From the NCBI GenBank assembly GCA_036583965.1, contig JAZBQD010000027.1, positions 25,799,001 to 25,863,000 of the forward strand: DNA of 64,000 bases. Direction: 5' to 3'. The notes below the pieces were generated by a model. That model ran no database searches and had not been told where the DNA came from. It saw only the letters and a program-made list of their open reading frames with translations. Of the stretch, positions 33,193-44,751 are shown piece after piece. The DNA comes from Prunella strophiata (Eukaryota; Chordata; Aves; Passeriformes; Prunellidae). Every line of letters starts with the position of its first letter. Within the stretch, counting starts at the first letter, position 1. The position numbers and the translations under genes were made by a program.

Positions 33193-34539
33193 GAACTCCA
33201 GGCCAGTATCATGGCTCCAGTTCAGCCCCTGTCTCCTGCTCGTTGTCTGATGCTGGGTCACCTTGGGAGAGGTGAGGAGGGTCTGCACAGGGGTTCACAC
33301 AGGATTCCCACCCCTTCTCAGCCCCATGGACGGCTCTCCCTGCCCCTGGAGAGCAGGAATATGGGCTCCAGCTGCACGAGTGGAAAAGGCTCCAGCTCCC
33401 AAAAAGCAGCACAGGATCAAAGCTTTCGAAACACTCGGGGCATTTGGCCCGGGAGGTTTTGTTCTGACTATTTATAGCAGTTGGGGCCAAGCGAGTTCAG
33501 AGTTGGAGGAAAACTTTTCCAAAGCTGGGGGCCATTTGGATGAGGGAGGGCGAAAGGGAGTTCAGCCAGGCCCCTTTCCAGCAAATGTTGACTCCTTCCC
33601 TTAGGTATGTGTTGCTATCCATGACACACTAACAACAGCTCTGCACACAAGTGCCTGGCTGGCTCTGGAAAGATTGAAACAAAAATGTGAACTGGCTGGG
33701 AAGGAGAACATGGAAAAGAGAAAGTTTCCAAACAGCAAAGCTGTAGCGTTTGAAAGCAAAAATTTTCCTTACCAGCTTGTTTTCATCTTCCAGTCAACAT
33801 CCTTCAATTACAAATATACTGGGATTGTTTTCCAGGGGAAAGCTGGCGATGATTTTAGGGCAGAAAGACCAAATTATGGTTTCCTGAAGCCATGCTTGGA
33901 AATGGAGAGGAGGGGCCTTTTTATCTTCAAGGTGAATTTTCTATTTTTTCTAATTTTCTGGAATTTTTTTTCTCTAAAGAGCATTTCATTTTCCTGTGCT
34001 ACCCCACAAAGCCAGGCTTAAAATCTGAGCAACACAAAATCCTTTAAATCCTGTCACCTAGAACATGAAGGCAGAGCTGGGGTTTTCCTGTCTGCCAAGT
34101 GAACTGTGCTGCTGCTGTTGCTGTTTAGTCGTGAGGAGCACAAGCAGGGTGCTTTAGATACACACCATGGCTTTTTGCATGCCTGGCTCTGTCTGCTCTC
34201 TTGATATGAAGCACTCAGTACAAGTTATAAAAATATCCCTCCAATTACCAGTAGCCTCCCAGCCATGCTCAGCCCTTTCTCCTAGGAAAAGGGTGCAATT
34301 AGGTTGGCAGGTAATTCTAATCAGCCTAATGTGTGGATGGCCCGAGGAAGGTGGGTTTGGCAGCTGGGTAGTGTCCAGCCCAGGTGGGCTGCTACTGGGA
34401 GGGATGTTATGCTCTTTCCTGGCACAGGCAGTATGGGATTTCTCCATGCTGTAAGAGCTGAGTTCTGCAGCAGCAAACAGCCTCAAATTCGGGTTGTTTT
34501 TGGGGAGAAATTCTACAGTTAGATGGTTTCCTTTTGTAC
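33193..34539. other. Intergenic, no gene seen
   Basis: About 1.3 kb. It contains a perfect MEF2 consensus next to an E-box (33468-33483). No coding exon recognised. Confidence 0.5.
33468..33483. promoter_or_regulatory. Candidate MEF2 plus E-box composite site
   Basis: CTATTTATAG (33468-33477) fits the MEF2 consensus YTAWWWWTAR and is followed without a gap by CAGTTG, a CANNTG E-box. Sequence match only. Confidence 0.35.
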
Positions 34540-34544
34540 CATCA

Positions 34545-34715
34545 CAGAGTAGTTTGGAGCCTTAGAGATAACCTAGTCCAAACTCCCCTGCCACTAGAGC
34601 AGGTTCCTCAATGCCCCATCAACCTGCCTTTGACATCTGTGACATCCCCCCAAATCCCATCCTCTGCTGCAGAGGACGCCTGTTCCTGCTGTGGATGGTT
34701 GAACTGCACTGAAGG
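34545..34715. repeat. Dispersed repeat, copy 1, with a CR1-like start
   Basis: It begins like an antisense CR1 3' end (CAGAGTAGTTTGGAGCCTTA, AACCTAGTCCAAACTCCCCT). It then carries ACATCTGTGACATCCCCCCA, AATCCCATCCTCTGCTGCAG and GGATGGTTGAACTGCACTGA, which recur almost unchanged at 39150-39303. Confidence 0.75.
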
Positions 34716-37518
34716 AGCCAACTTGTTCTCCTTCAGGGAAGGCTGCAAGATCTCCAAAGGATTTTGAAGCATGAAATGACCTGTATGTGGCTGGAGAGCA
34801 GGATGAAGGTGGGTCTGGGCTGGCTGCATATCAGGTGGCCATGGCTGGAGTTGCAGGAACTGTCAGGCAAAGGGAAGGTTTCCCCTGAACCCACCCAAAC
34901 ATCAGCTTCAGGACCTGGCTTATTTCATATTCCTGTGAATGACCCAAAAAAGCAGAAGAGCAATATTAAGCTGTGAGAACGAGGCAGAGCTGAAGGGATA
35001 TCAACAGCACTGGAAGTATTGGGTGTCCAAAAAAGAGAAATGACTGACCTGAAATTCAGGAGCAACAAGAATGATAGGAAGAGCAGCACTATAAAACACA
35101 TCTTTGAGCCTGAGGAGCAACAACACACAGTAAGATAGGACTTTGCACAGTGTGGAGGCACCAGAGAAGGGCTTCTGTGGATCTGTTCTAGCTGTCTGTG
35201 GATCTCACAGAGCCTGGGAGCACTGCCTCAATGCTGTCATGAAAAAGGGAGATATATCCTTATATGACTTGGGGGACAAGGCCTCTCTGTTGATCTTAAG
35301 ACCCTCATGGCAAGAGCTTCCAATACCTCCAGTGGAACAGCAGATACCAACCTTATCATCCTTCCCTAGGAAATGTACAGAGTGGAGAGAGTACAAAGGA
35401 AATCAACTGTCCTGGTTGTGCCTGGGTGAATCTGTTGTGAGGGTCAGACGTGTCCCTCTCCCATTTTCTTTTTTTCAACATGGCAGAGATGTGCTCCGAG
35501 CCCAGTTTCCACCCTTACTGAGCAGAAGAAAATGTTCTTCCCATTTTTTTGCCTCCTAATGATGATGATGATGACCATCCACCTCATTTTGTACGTGTCC
35601 TTACCATGAAAGACCCTTCTTGTGCTCAGCACTAATGTTCCCAACCCTTGACTTGGAAAGGCTACAGTGGCCAGCTGGACAGTCACTGGTTCACTGAGAG
35701 GCTGTCTGCTCTGCAATTAACAGACTAAATGCCCACCATTGTGGGTGGAAAGGAGTTTTAATTAAAATCCCTTGGTACTGGCTTTGGCCAGCCCATGGGG
35801 TGAATGGGAAGAGAACGGAAGGGCCAGGTCAGTGACTTGGGTCACCCAAGGAGAGCACCCACTGAGCTGAGACTGAGCACAAGGTTTAATTGCATGAGAT
35901 TTTGATTTTTTTTTTTCCCTCGAGTGACCTGCCCAGTGGACAATTCCAAGCTGATAGGAGTGCAGATACTGCCAGCCCAAAGTTGGGATAGGTCCACAGG
36001 TTGTTGTAGTCCTAATGAGGAACCATGAATAGAGGCTCACATCCACAAGGGAAAAACACCTCACTTCCTTCTCTAATGAGCGTGGCTCTCCAAATCCTTT
36101 TGTCTTGGGCTTTGCTTGGCTTTCAGAGGTGCCAAGGGCTGCATCTTCCAAGCTGCTGCCACCTACCCCATCTTCTCTCATGATGGCCACCAGGAAGGTG
36201 CCAGGTGGCCAAGGTGGACCTGCAGCACGTTTGTGGTGGTGGCACGAGTTAAGCCAAGTCCTTGGAGGGTGACACCCCCAGACTGGAAGCTGCCCTCCAT
36301 GTGGTCACCAGTGGCATGCTGAACTCTGGACAAATCACAAGTTCTTGGTGTGTACACCCCAAAAATGTAACCACAGGTGTTCCCTTTAATGAGTGAGTGT
36401 CAGCTCCTCCCCGTGACAAAGTGCATCAATTAATTCAATCAATTAATGCAAACATCACACAGGAAACTGGAACCAGGATGGCTTTTCTGGTTGTTTGCAT
36501 GAAGCAAGTCCTGATTGCTTTCATGATCCTATTTATATTCCCTCTGCTTAGGATGGGGTGATGAACTTTCTGATTTGCACACTACTGAGCAGACAAAATT
36601 AAGAAATGTAAAAAACCTAGTGGGTGTTAGCTCCATAACTTGTCACCTGAAGTCCAGCATGAGGGTCCTACCTACCTGTGTTTTCCCTAGGGCCCTGAAG
36701 ATGCTCCTTAAACTGTTACTGCAAAATTCCTTTTTATTTTTCTTTTTTTTTTCCTAAGCTTGTTAAGGTAATTTGGGAGGTTTTCCTCCCACCCTGTCCC
36801 ATCCACCTTGGACTCCTGCACCTTTCCTTCAGACTTTTTCCAGAGGTACCCCAGACATTCCTGCAGGATGATGGAGAGAGCATCTGGCACAGCCTTCTGG
36901 GAAAGGGCTTTCATTTTCTTTTGGGCTCTGGCCTAAAAAAAATCAATTTGCTTTCACAAGTTGTAAGGAAAGAGGGAAAATAAAAATTCATTTTCTGCTG
37001 CCACTGAAGTTTCTGGCTCCTGTTTCAGGTTTAAGTTTGTGCTGTGTGGGAGCTCTGAGCAATTTTGGCATTTCTCAGCTGGTGCTGATGGTGGACGAGA
37101 CCTTGTCCAGGTGAACCCAGGCTACACTGCACATGGCCAGGATGGGTGTAGGTGCCCAGGGTGCCCCTGCCCAGCACCCATCCTGTGGGGAGGGAGGAAG
37201 AGGAGGCAGTTTGGGTGGCAGGGGCTGGAAAATGGGGAGATCCCCAGGGGTAAAGCACAGCGGGGGCTCCAGGGACTGCTCAGAGAGGCTCCAGGAGTGG
37301 GTGAAACATCCAGCTGGGATCAGTTTAGCCCCGTGCTGGACCAGCCACCTGGGATGAAATTAGCATTTGGGGGCAAGCAGCAGGAGTTTTCTTACTGCCC
37401 GTAGAAAAACGCCATTTTTACTGCCCAAGTGTAGCAGACAAAGAGGTTGGCTGTGTTTTCCCCTTTCCTTTCAATCCCCTTTCTGCACGGTAACACTTCT
37501 CTACTTCCAGAACGTGTT
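34716..37518. other. Intergenic, no gene seen
   Basis: About 2.8 kb. A short ATG microsatellite lies near 35560 and an AT-rich cluster of homeodomain/octamer-like sites at 36425-36453. No coding exon recognised. Confidence 0.5.
36425..36453. promoter_or_regulatory. Candidate homeodomain and octamer-like cluster
   Basis: Two CAATTAAT cores about 14 bases apart, the second running into ATGCAAAC (octamer-like). An isolated AT-rich island in a GC-rich setting. Confidence 0.25.
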
Positions 37519-37532
37519 GTCTTTTTTTTTTT

Positions 37533-37563
<31 letters not shown>

Positions 37564-37620
37564 CTTTTTTTTTTTAAACTTCTTTTCCCTCTCCTATTTC
37601 CTCTCCCTTCCCCCTCCCCA
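37519..37620. repeat. Polypyrimidine T/C tract
   Basis: About 58 bases of nearly pure T broken by single Cs, then AAAC and a C/T-rich run to the edge of a CpG-rich patch. Low complexity. Antisense and sense open frames over it are artefacts. Confidence 0.95.
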
Positions 37621-37779
37621 AACACCCCCTGGGAGGGAGGCACAGCCCTTGCCCCTTTCCCGGGGTCCCCACGCTGGCAGGGTGCCGGGGAGGTGCCAAG
37701 GCAATGCCAGCCCTTCCTGCTCCCTCCCTGCCAGCACAATGGGGACATTCAGGCGGGCACCAGCACCAACCCAGAGCCC

Positions 37780-38130
37780 CCCCTCGCCATCGCTGTCGCC
37801 CCTATCGCTGTCGCCAAACAGCAGCATGAGACAGAGAGCAGCTGACGCCGTGTCCCAGCGCGCCGGCGGAGGCGAGCAGGAATCCAGCGCCACAAAACGA
37901 GCCCTGTGCGCGCTCCCCTCCCGACGCAGGCGCGTGTGCCCCCGGCCCCCTCCCTCCATCCCCCCAAAATCTCCAAGTCTGCCCAGTAACACCAAACTGG
38001 GCTCCCTTTCCCACCCCCCTCTCCCGGCCAATCTCCGCCGCGGAGATGCGAGGGGCAGAGCTGCAGGAACGGCATGTTTCCTTCTCCTGCCTCCAGAGCC
38101 CCTTGTTCTGTAGTGCGGGGCCGGAGGGGA
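37780..38130. promoter_or_regulatory. CpG island with CCAAT box, candidate promoter
   Basis: Roughly two dozen CpGs in about 300 bases (GCGCGCCGGCGGAGGCGAGC-type wording without the usual TG/CA decay). A CCAAT box in GGCCAATC lies near 38025-38032, followed by CCGCCGCGGAG. There is no TATA box. Direction is unknown, and no coding exon is attached that I can recognise. It is a stronger promoter candidate than the patch at 31 kb. Confidence 0.5.
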
Positions 38131-38877
38131 GGCGGCTCCCCTCCTTTCCCAGCACAGCAGAACACCCTGAAAAACATGGGAGGAGATTTCATCGCTGCTC
38201 AAGGGAGCCTTGTTCTTAATCACGGGCAGAGCAGCGGTATTTTAGAGGTGGGACGAGAAAAACAGGGCTCGGTCGTCCCTGAGTCCAGCCAGATCTTTTC
38301 AAGGGGTTTGTTTTTCCCCCTCCTCTTTGCTGTTTTTCCTCATCTCTGCCGGTGCTTGCAGCAGCTGCTGTGTTTGGGGAGCAGGGCTGGTGTGATTCCC
38401 GAGCTCCTGGGGCACTGGGAGTGGGGGACAGGGATTGCCTGCTGCCCTCCAGAGCTCCACAAACTGCTGCAGGGAAGAAAACACTGAACATGCTGGATAT
38501 TTTTTACTCCCTGTGCCTCCCCCCTGCACCAGGGCTTTTTGCAGGTCCCTTGGGCTTAGCAGCCACAGGGCATGAGCTGATGGGAGCAGGATAATAAACC
38601 AAATTTTGGTCTTTCTTGGCCTGTTCCTGGGGCACCTCACCTTGCCACACCTAAAGCACAGAGGTGTCAGGGATATGCAGTGCCCATCCCTGACATAAAG
38701 GATGGGTGTTTGGACCCCAGGTTGGTGGTGCAGGCAGGATAACATGCCCTGTGTTTGCTGCTGAGATGCAGAGCTGTGCTGAAATGCAGCAGTGCCCAGG
38801 GAGTGGTGGAGGCCAGGTCATAACTGCTCTTCTGTGGAGATGTAGGAGCTCTGCTGTGTCCATGGCACTGATGCCAG
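38131..38877. other. Intergenic, no gene seen
   Basis: About 0.75 kb downstream of the CpG island. No coding exon or repeat recognised. GT-type donors exist, but none could be tied to an exon. Confidence 0.45.
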
Positions 38878-38997
38878 TGAAGAGGCTGCCCAAGGAAGTG
38901 CAGGAGTCATCATCCCTGGGGGTATTTAAAAAACATCTAGACATGGCACTGGACTCAATCTTAGAGGTCTTTTTCTACCTAAATTCTATGATTCTCT
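38878..38997 (+). mobile_element. CR1 LINE 3' tail
   Basis: Sense wording: AGAGGCTGCCCAAGGAAGTG, CATCCCTGGGGGTATTTAAA, ATCTAGACATGGCACTGGAC, and the end AAATTCTATGATTCTCTGC. Confidence 0.9.
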
Positions 38998-39149
38998 GCT
39001 CTTCCAGTTTGCATCCTGCTGAAGCCTCAGCCTGGGGTGTTGTGTCATGGTTTAAAGCAAAGAAATCCACATGGGATCTCAGTAAGATGAGGACTTGAAG
39101 GCAGTGGCCTTGTTTCAAAAGGTGGAAAGCAGGAGGCCAGGCACCTCAC

Positions 39150-39303
39150 CTTAGAGACCACCTAGTCCAACCCCCCTGCCACCAGAGCAGGTTCTTCAAT
39201 GGCCCATCCAGCCTGGCTTTGACATCTGTGACCTCCCCCCAAATCCCATCCTCTGCTGCAGAGGATGCCTGTCCTTGCTGTGGGTGGTTGAACTGCACTG
39301 AGC
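39150..39303. repeat. Dispersed repeat, copy 2
   Basis: Same order and orientation as 34568-34715: ACCACCTAGTCCAACCCCCC, CCAGAGCAGGTTCTTCAATG, ACATCTGTGACCTCCCCCCA, GGGTGGTTGAACTGCACTGA. The first part is CR1-like; the second part is not one I recognise. Confidence 0.75.
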
Positions 39304-40737
39304 AGTTCCACACTGCTCAGGGAAATTTCTGCCAGCAGTGGTGGCAGCCAGAGGGGATTGTCCTGACATCCCAACACTTTGCAGCCACCCCTAGAGGAGT
39401 GTCACACTCCCCTGGTTTTCTTGGGATGTCATGAAGGGATGATAGGACAAGCATCTGCTCTGCCCTGGGGAGGGAACATCTGCCTGCTGAGCCCTGCAGG
39501 CCCTGTGTGGGGACAGCCACAGGGACAGAGCTTGTGTGGGGCTGCAGATGTCCTGGGAGTGCCAGCTGAGCTGAGGAGGGTGGCTGGGACAGCTGGCAGG
39601 GGCAGCGTGTCCCTGAGCGAGCTGCTGCTGCTCCAGCCCAGGGGAGGCTCAGCCCAGGGCTTCTTGCACAAATTGTTTGTGGAGGCGAGGAGAGGCGGGC
39701 CCAGGGGCACAGAGCAGTCCTGTGGCAGCTCTCCTGCAACAGCTGCCCGAGGGAAACTGCAGGAATTACAGCTCCCAGGGCTGAGGGCACTGCCAGGAGA
39801 GCGGCACCAGCTCAGCACCACAGGCTCTGCCCTGCCCGGGGATGGGACAGGCAGTGCTGGAGGGAGCTGTGCCAGCAAAGAGGTGTCATTTCTTGGAAAG
39901 GTGTCAGGGTGTGTTTCTCCTGTCCAGGTTGATGGGTTTTACAGTCAGGTGAGGTTTCCTCCTGCTGCAGGACAGCTCTGTGTTCATGAGGCAACCAAGG
40001 CAGAGGCTGCCTGAGCCCCAGCTCAGCCTTTTAGGCCAAGAGGATGGGAAAGGGCAAGCAGGGAGTGGGCAAGGGGGGCAGCCAGCTGTGCACCAGGGTT
40101 ATGGGAGGGAGAACACCTTCAGGAGGGTGTTTGCTGAGGCATGGCCTGGGCCTGGGGCAATTCCCATCCCTGCAAGTGATCTGAGCAGGGCAGTGGTCAG
40201 TCCAGAGCATCAGGGGTGACCTTCCCTTCACTTCCCAAACCTCAGAGGAGACTTCCCTGGAAGAACTACTCAATTTTCTTTGGAGCAAAGATAATCTTCC
40301 CCTCCTCCCTCAGTGCTGAATACTCTGGCATCACACCAAATCACAAAGACAACATGAAATACACCCTCATCTCCTTGGCCTCTCTTCCCAGCCATCCCCC
40401 AGCAAAGAGAAGCAATACAGCATCTGTGTTTCTAGCTGCAGCCTTCTTCCAGGGCCGGGTCTTTGTCACTTCTTTTGGTGCCAAAAGCTTTGAAATCTGT
40501 TCAAGGCATAAAACAAGGAGCAAGCAGCAGAAGCAGCACTGCCTGTTAAGCCCTGCCTGCTGCTGGTAGTGCCCCAAAGGGGCTGCCAGTTTGCTCAGGC
40601 TTTTAAGGTGCATCACTGAGGCCACCACGAGCCCATGGCATTGCTCAGCCTCCCTGTTCAGTGCACAGTGGGGAACAGAGCCACTCAAATCTCTTCCCTT
40701 CCACTGCAGGCAAAAAAAAAAAACCAAAACAAACTCA

Positions 40738-40773
<36 letters not shown>

Positions 40774-43700
40774 TGGAATAAGGATGGATGTTGGCTCTGC
40801 CCCACTGGAAGCTGCTGGCCACAGCCATGATGTTGAGTCTAATTTATGGGCTACACAGATTTGGGGGAAGCTGATCAACAGAGAGTGGTCCTGCTGGTGT
40901 ATGCCAGGCCATTTCCTCCAGGAACTGGAAGCAAGATGAGATCAGAGGTATGTGTGGTATCTGCTGTGCCTTCATCACACCAGCTCCTCATCTTCCTCCC
41001 TGTCCTCTTTGAAAGCCACTCAGAAGCCAGAGAAGGGGCTGTGCCCATCTCCACCCCCTTGGCTTGCTGCAGGGACCTTTCCAGGACATTGCTCCCAGTG
41101 TGATGCACAGGGATAACACTGGGGAGAGCTCCCACCCATTTGCTGAAGAGGACACAGGGGGATGGACCCACCTTACACCCAGGAGTGTCTGGTTTGGGCA
41201 GGATGGGGAGAGCAGGGGATTTGTTAAATCCTTTCGAAGGAGGATTTAGAGGCTGTAGGACATGCCTAGCCAGGAGGAAATTATTCAGTGGTGGGCTGAG
41301 TAATTTCCAGCTTTGGTATCTCATGCTGCCCTTCACTGAGCCACCCTTCCAGCCACCCTCCTGAGCTCAGAACCACTCCAGCAGGGGCTGTAAATCTCTG
41401 CCATCAGCCCTGGGATTCCATGCCCTGCTGTTTGCCACCTTTTGCCCTGGGCAACTCAGACAGGGCAGGGGATTAAAGAGGGAAGTAAAATTACCAGGAG
41501 GGCTGTCCTTTGGGGATGACATGCTGGACAGGGCTCAGGTGAGGCCTCTGAGAGGGGCAGGACAGGTGCCAGAGGTCAGATGCCACAGCTGGGTGTCAGA
41601 ATGGCAAGAGGTGTGAAGTTTGGCATGGGGATGTGCATGCAGGCATGTTTATTGCCTCTTCAGGGTTGCCTTACAGTTAAAATTTATGGTACATCCTCTC
41701 TTCCAGCAGCATTTCCAGGATCCAGCTCTTGGTTCCAGGACTGCAAAGATGACTCTGGGAAATGGCATGCAGTGAGTTTCCCCCCAGCCCTGGCACTGCC
41801 TGAGGTGAGGTTTTCCTCTGCTCTGCCCTCTCCTCCCTGCTGCTCCCATCCATCCTGCTTGTTTTCCACATCCTGCAGAGACAGCTGACCAACGTGCTGT
41901 CATATTTTCTTCCAAATGAAGCTTCCTGCAGTAGTGAAAAAGGGAAAATGTGGTTTGTGCCACCAATGAGAAACGTCCATGCCCTACTGCTCTACCCCAT
42001 GTGCTCCCCTTCCCTGCAGGTAGCTCTGGGAAAGCTCCTGAGTCACCCTGGTCCCCATTTGTTCCCAGTTGTGCCCATGGGCCTGGGGGAGATGGGGGAG
42101 TGACAACCTCCAGGTGAGTCTCCAGCTCCTCTGGGCTGCAAGCAGAGGGTTTGAAACCTCTGTTTGCAACCCCTTTTTTGCCCTCCTGGTGTCACTTGGT
42201 CACTGTTTAGGCAGATGGTGTAGAGGGAAGAAAAGAGTTTCCCAGTGTGAAACCCAAGGGATGTGTGGATCGTGCCAGGGAGGCACCAGCTGAGCATTTT
42301 GGGCAGCTCCCAGGCAGCCAGCAAACCTTTGACTGGTGACATGACAGGACACAGTGGCTTCAGAGATCAGTCTCCAGTGACCACCAGGAGCAGCCTCTGA
42401 ACCCCGACACAGGAGCTGACTCCATGCCCAAAAATCCTGTGGCAAATTCCTCATGAACCTCTCTAGGAACTGGACTGCTCCATGGCCAAATACCACCCTC
42501 ACCACTGCAAAACTGCTCATCCTCAGGGTGTTGGCACATCAGGGAAGAGCTGCCTGGCATTCCTCCTTCCTGCTGAGCACTGAGCACTGGGCAGAGACTC
42601 CTCCTGGGGTCCCTGTGGCTCCCCATCCACGCTCAGCTAATCTGCTGGATTACAGTCCTTATATTTAACTGGATTACATGACTGTTTCTGCAGTTACTGT
42701 TACTGTTTTGCACTGGCCATATTTATAGGGTGCTCTGGTCATATTTATAGGGCTGCAGAATCAAGTTACAACTTTAAGGGCTGCAGCCCTGTAGGTGACA
42801 ACAACCCTGGATAAAGTGGAGGAGCATCACCCATCAGTGCCAGCAGTTCCAGGGTGGCACGACAAACAGAAAACACCTCCCCAATGGTGTGTACTGAAAT
42901 CTGCTTTGGGGGAACAGGGAGAAAACCCTAAACCCTGAAAGGGGGCAGCTCAGACAGCCCCTTGGGGTCCCTGTCCCCCCTCTCCCTAGCCTGGCACGTT
43001 GGGAAGCTGCCAGCCCTGGAGCTGCCGTTACTGTGGCGGCAGTAAACACCTTCCTGAGGCTGGGCAAAGTCCAGTGCCACCTCCTGCGTGCCAGAACCAC
43101 CCTGCTGACCCTGGAGGGAAGCCTCTCTGCTCCTGGAGTGAGCAAGGCAACCCCTCTGCTCATCCTGATCCATGTCCTGGGCGTGGATCTGGAGAATAAA
43201 GCCCAAAATGCTGCTGATTCAGCCCCAGCTAAATGTTGGCTTTCACTTTGCACAGCCCTTGCTGGTCAGGACACCCTCATGTCCACCCTCCCTGAGTGCA
43301 GAGGAGGTCCCTGAGGGCACACACACTCTTAGCTGGACTTAAAGATGATGAATATTGAAGCATATGGAGCAAACAAGCCCCCTCCAGCAGGATCTCTTTG
43401 AGTGCAGCCAATCTCAGCCACGCTGCACGTTCTGAGGAGCTAAAATTAGCTGTGTTCCCATGCAGACGCTGTGCTTGGAGCATCACAGCTTTAGGAGCTG
43501 CTGCTGGCTGCTGGTTTGGGTGTGAGTGCATGGGGCTGGGCAGCCCTTGTCCCAAAAATGAATTTTTTTCAAAAGCCACTTGCCTAAAGGCAAGGGTGGG
43601 TGAAATGCTTGTGCCACAGGTTGAGATAAAAACGCTGCTCACATGGGCTTGAGGAGCATCTCGTGCCTCCCTGCAGCCCCAGGATGCATGGAAAGACTTG

Positions 43701-44289
43701 CAAAGCCCCCAGTGACTCAGTCTCCACCATGCTGCCCCAAACCCACGATCCCAGCAGAAGAAACTCCACACCTTTCCTTTGTGTCTGGCTGCTTGCAGAT
43801 GGCTGTGGGAGGAAAAAAGTCACCTCTATTGCTCGGGCATCCTGCACAACACCCAGCAGGGACCATCCCTGGGGACAGGGAGTCCCAAATAAGCTCTTTG
43901 TGAGTAATGAGGAACTCCAGCACATGCACTAAAAATAAGGAAGCATCAGGCAGCAGATGAATCAGCTGCAGGGGCCCCCAGCCTGAGGGAGCCCTGATTT
44001 GTGGCCTCACCTCGGCCGCACTCGCTGGACTCATCAGGCCCTGGCTCTCCTGGCTGGAAAACCAAGGAGAATAAAAAGCAGCATGTCAAGGCTGGGCTTA
44101 GCTTTCCCTTCTGCAGATAAATCACTTGGAGATGAGGAAATTGGCTCTGTTTGGTTGCCAACAGCTCGCTCCCAGTGTGCCAGGTCTGGCCAAGCAGGGT
44201 GGCTGTGCCAAGCAGGTGGCAGGGCCAAGGTGGGAGGATGAGCAAATATCCCTTGCTGTCCTTGTGGGGAGGGGGTGGAGAGTCATCCC
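39304..44289. other. Intergenic, no gene seen
   Basis: About 5 kb, mostly unique. Open frames up to 211 codons (39379-40014) lack recognisable domains. An A-tract lies at 40738-40770. A duplicated CATATTTATAGGG motif lies at 42718-42730 and 42739-42751. Confidence 0.5.
40711..40770. repeat. A-rich tract
   Basis: An A run interrupted by CCAAAACAAACTCAC, then about 30 uninterrupted As. Possibly the polyA tail of an unrecognised retro-insertion, or a simple repeat. Confidence 0.9.
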
Positions 44290-44747
44290 TGATGCCTCAG
44301 GTTTTGTTTTTTAAGTTTTTCAGGTTCTCTGCTGCTTTGGTGTGTACTCCTGAGCTTCATATCAGGGGATGGTGAGCTCTCTGCACAGAGCAGGGAGACA
44401 AAACAATTCCTGCTCTAGCTGGGGACCAAGGACAAATGATCCAGATCTCAGGCCCAAGAGCACAAACAATGACAGAATGAAAAGAGAAAAACAAGGATAG
44501 GACTTCATGGGCTGGAGCTGGAACTGGACAATTAACCCCAATGTACAAATGGACCAGAACTTATAAAAGTGTCAGACCCCTGTGACTGGCTGTCCATTTT
44601 GTGACCATTCTGGTTCACCTTGGGTGCAGCCCTGGCTGGGCTCTTGTGCTGCCCAAGGTGGATCTAATTAATACCTTCTAATAAATCCCTGCTTTATTCT
44701 TTAGCTCTGTCCAGCCTCTGTTCTAGGTCAGCCTGCACAAGGCATCA
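44290..44747 (+). mobile_element. Solitary LTR, family B, plus orientation
   Basis: A 458-base element with matched ends TGATGCC and GGCATCA and a TCCC direct repeat on each side (44286-44289, 44748-44751). It carries ACTTATAAAAGTGTCAGACC (TATA region) and AATAAATCCCTGCTTTATTC (polyA region). It is homologous to 24535-24994 on the opposite strand. No internal genes. Confidence 0.85.
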
Positions 44748-44751
44748 TCCC

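Noticed and set aside
37367..38113. 248-codon frame over the T tract and CpG island
   Set aside because: The first part is poly-Phe from the T tract and the rest is Pro/Ser/Arg-rich GC composition; no domain.
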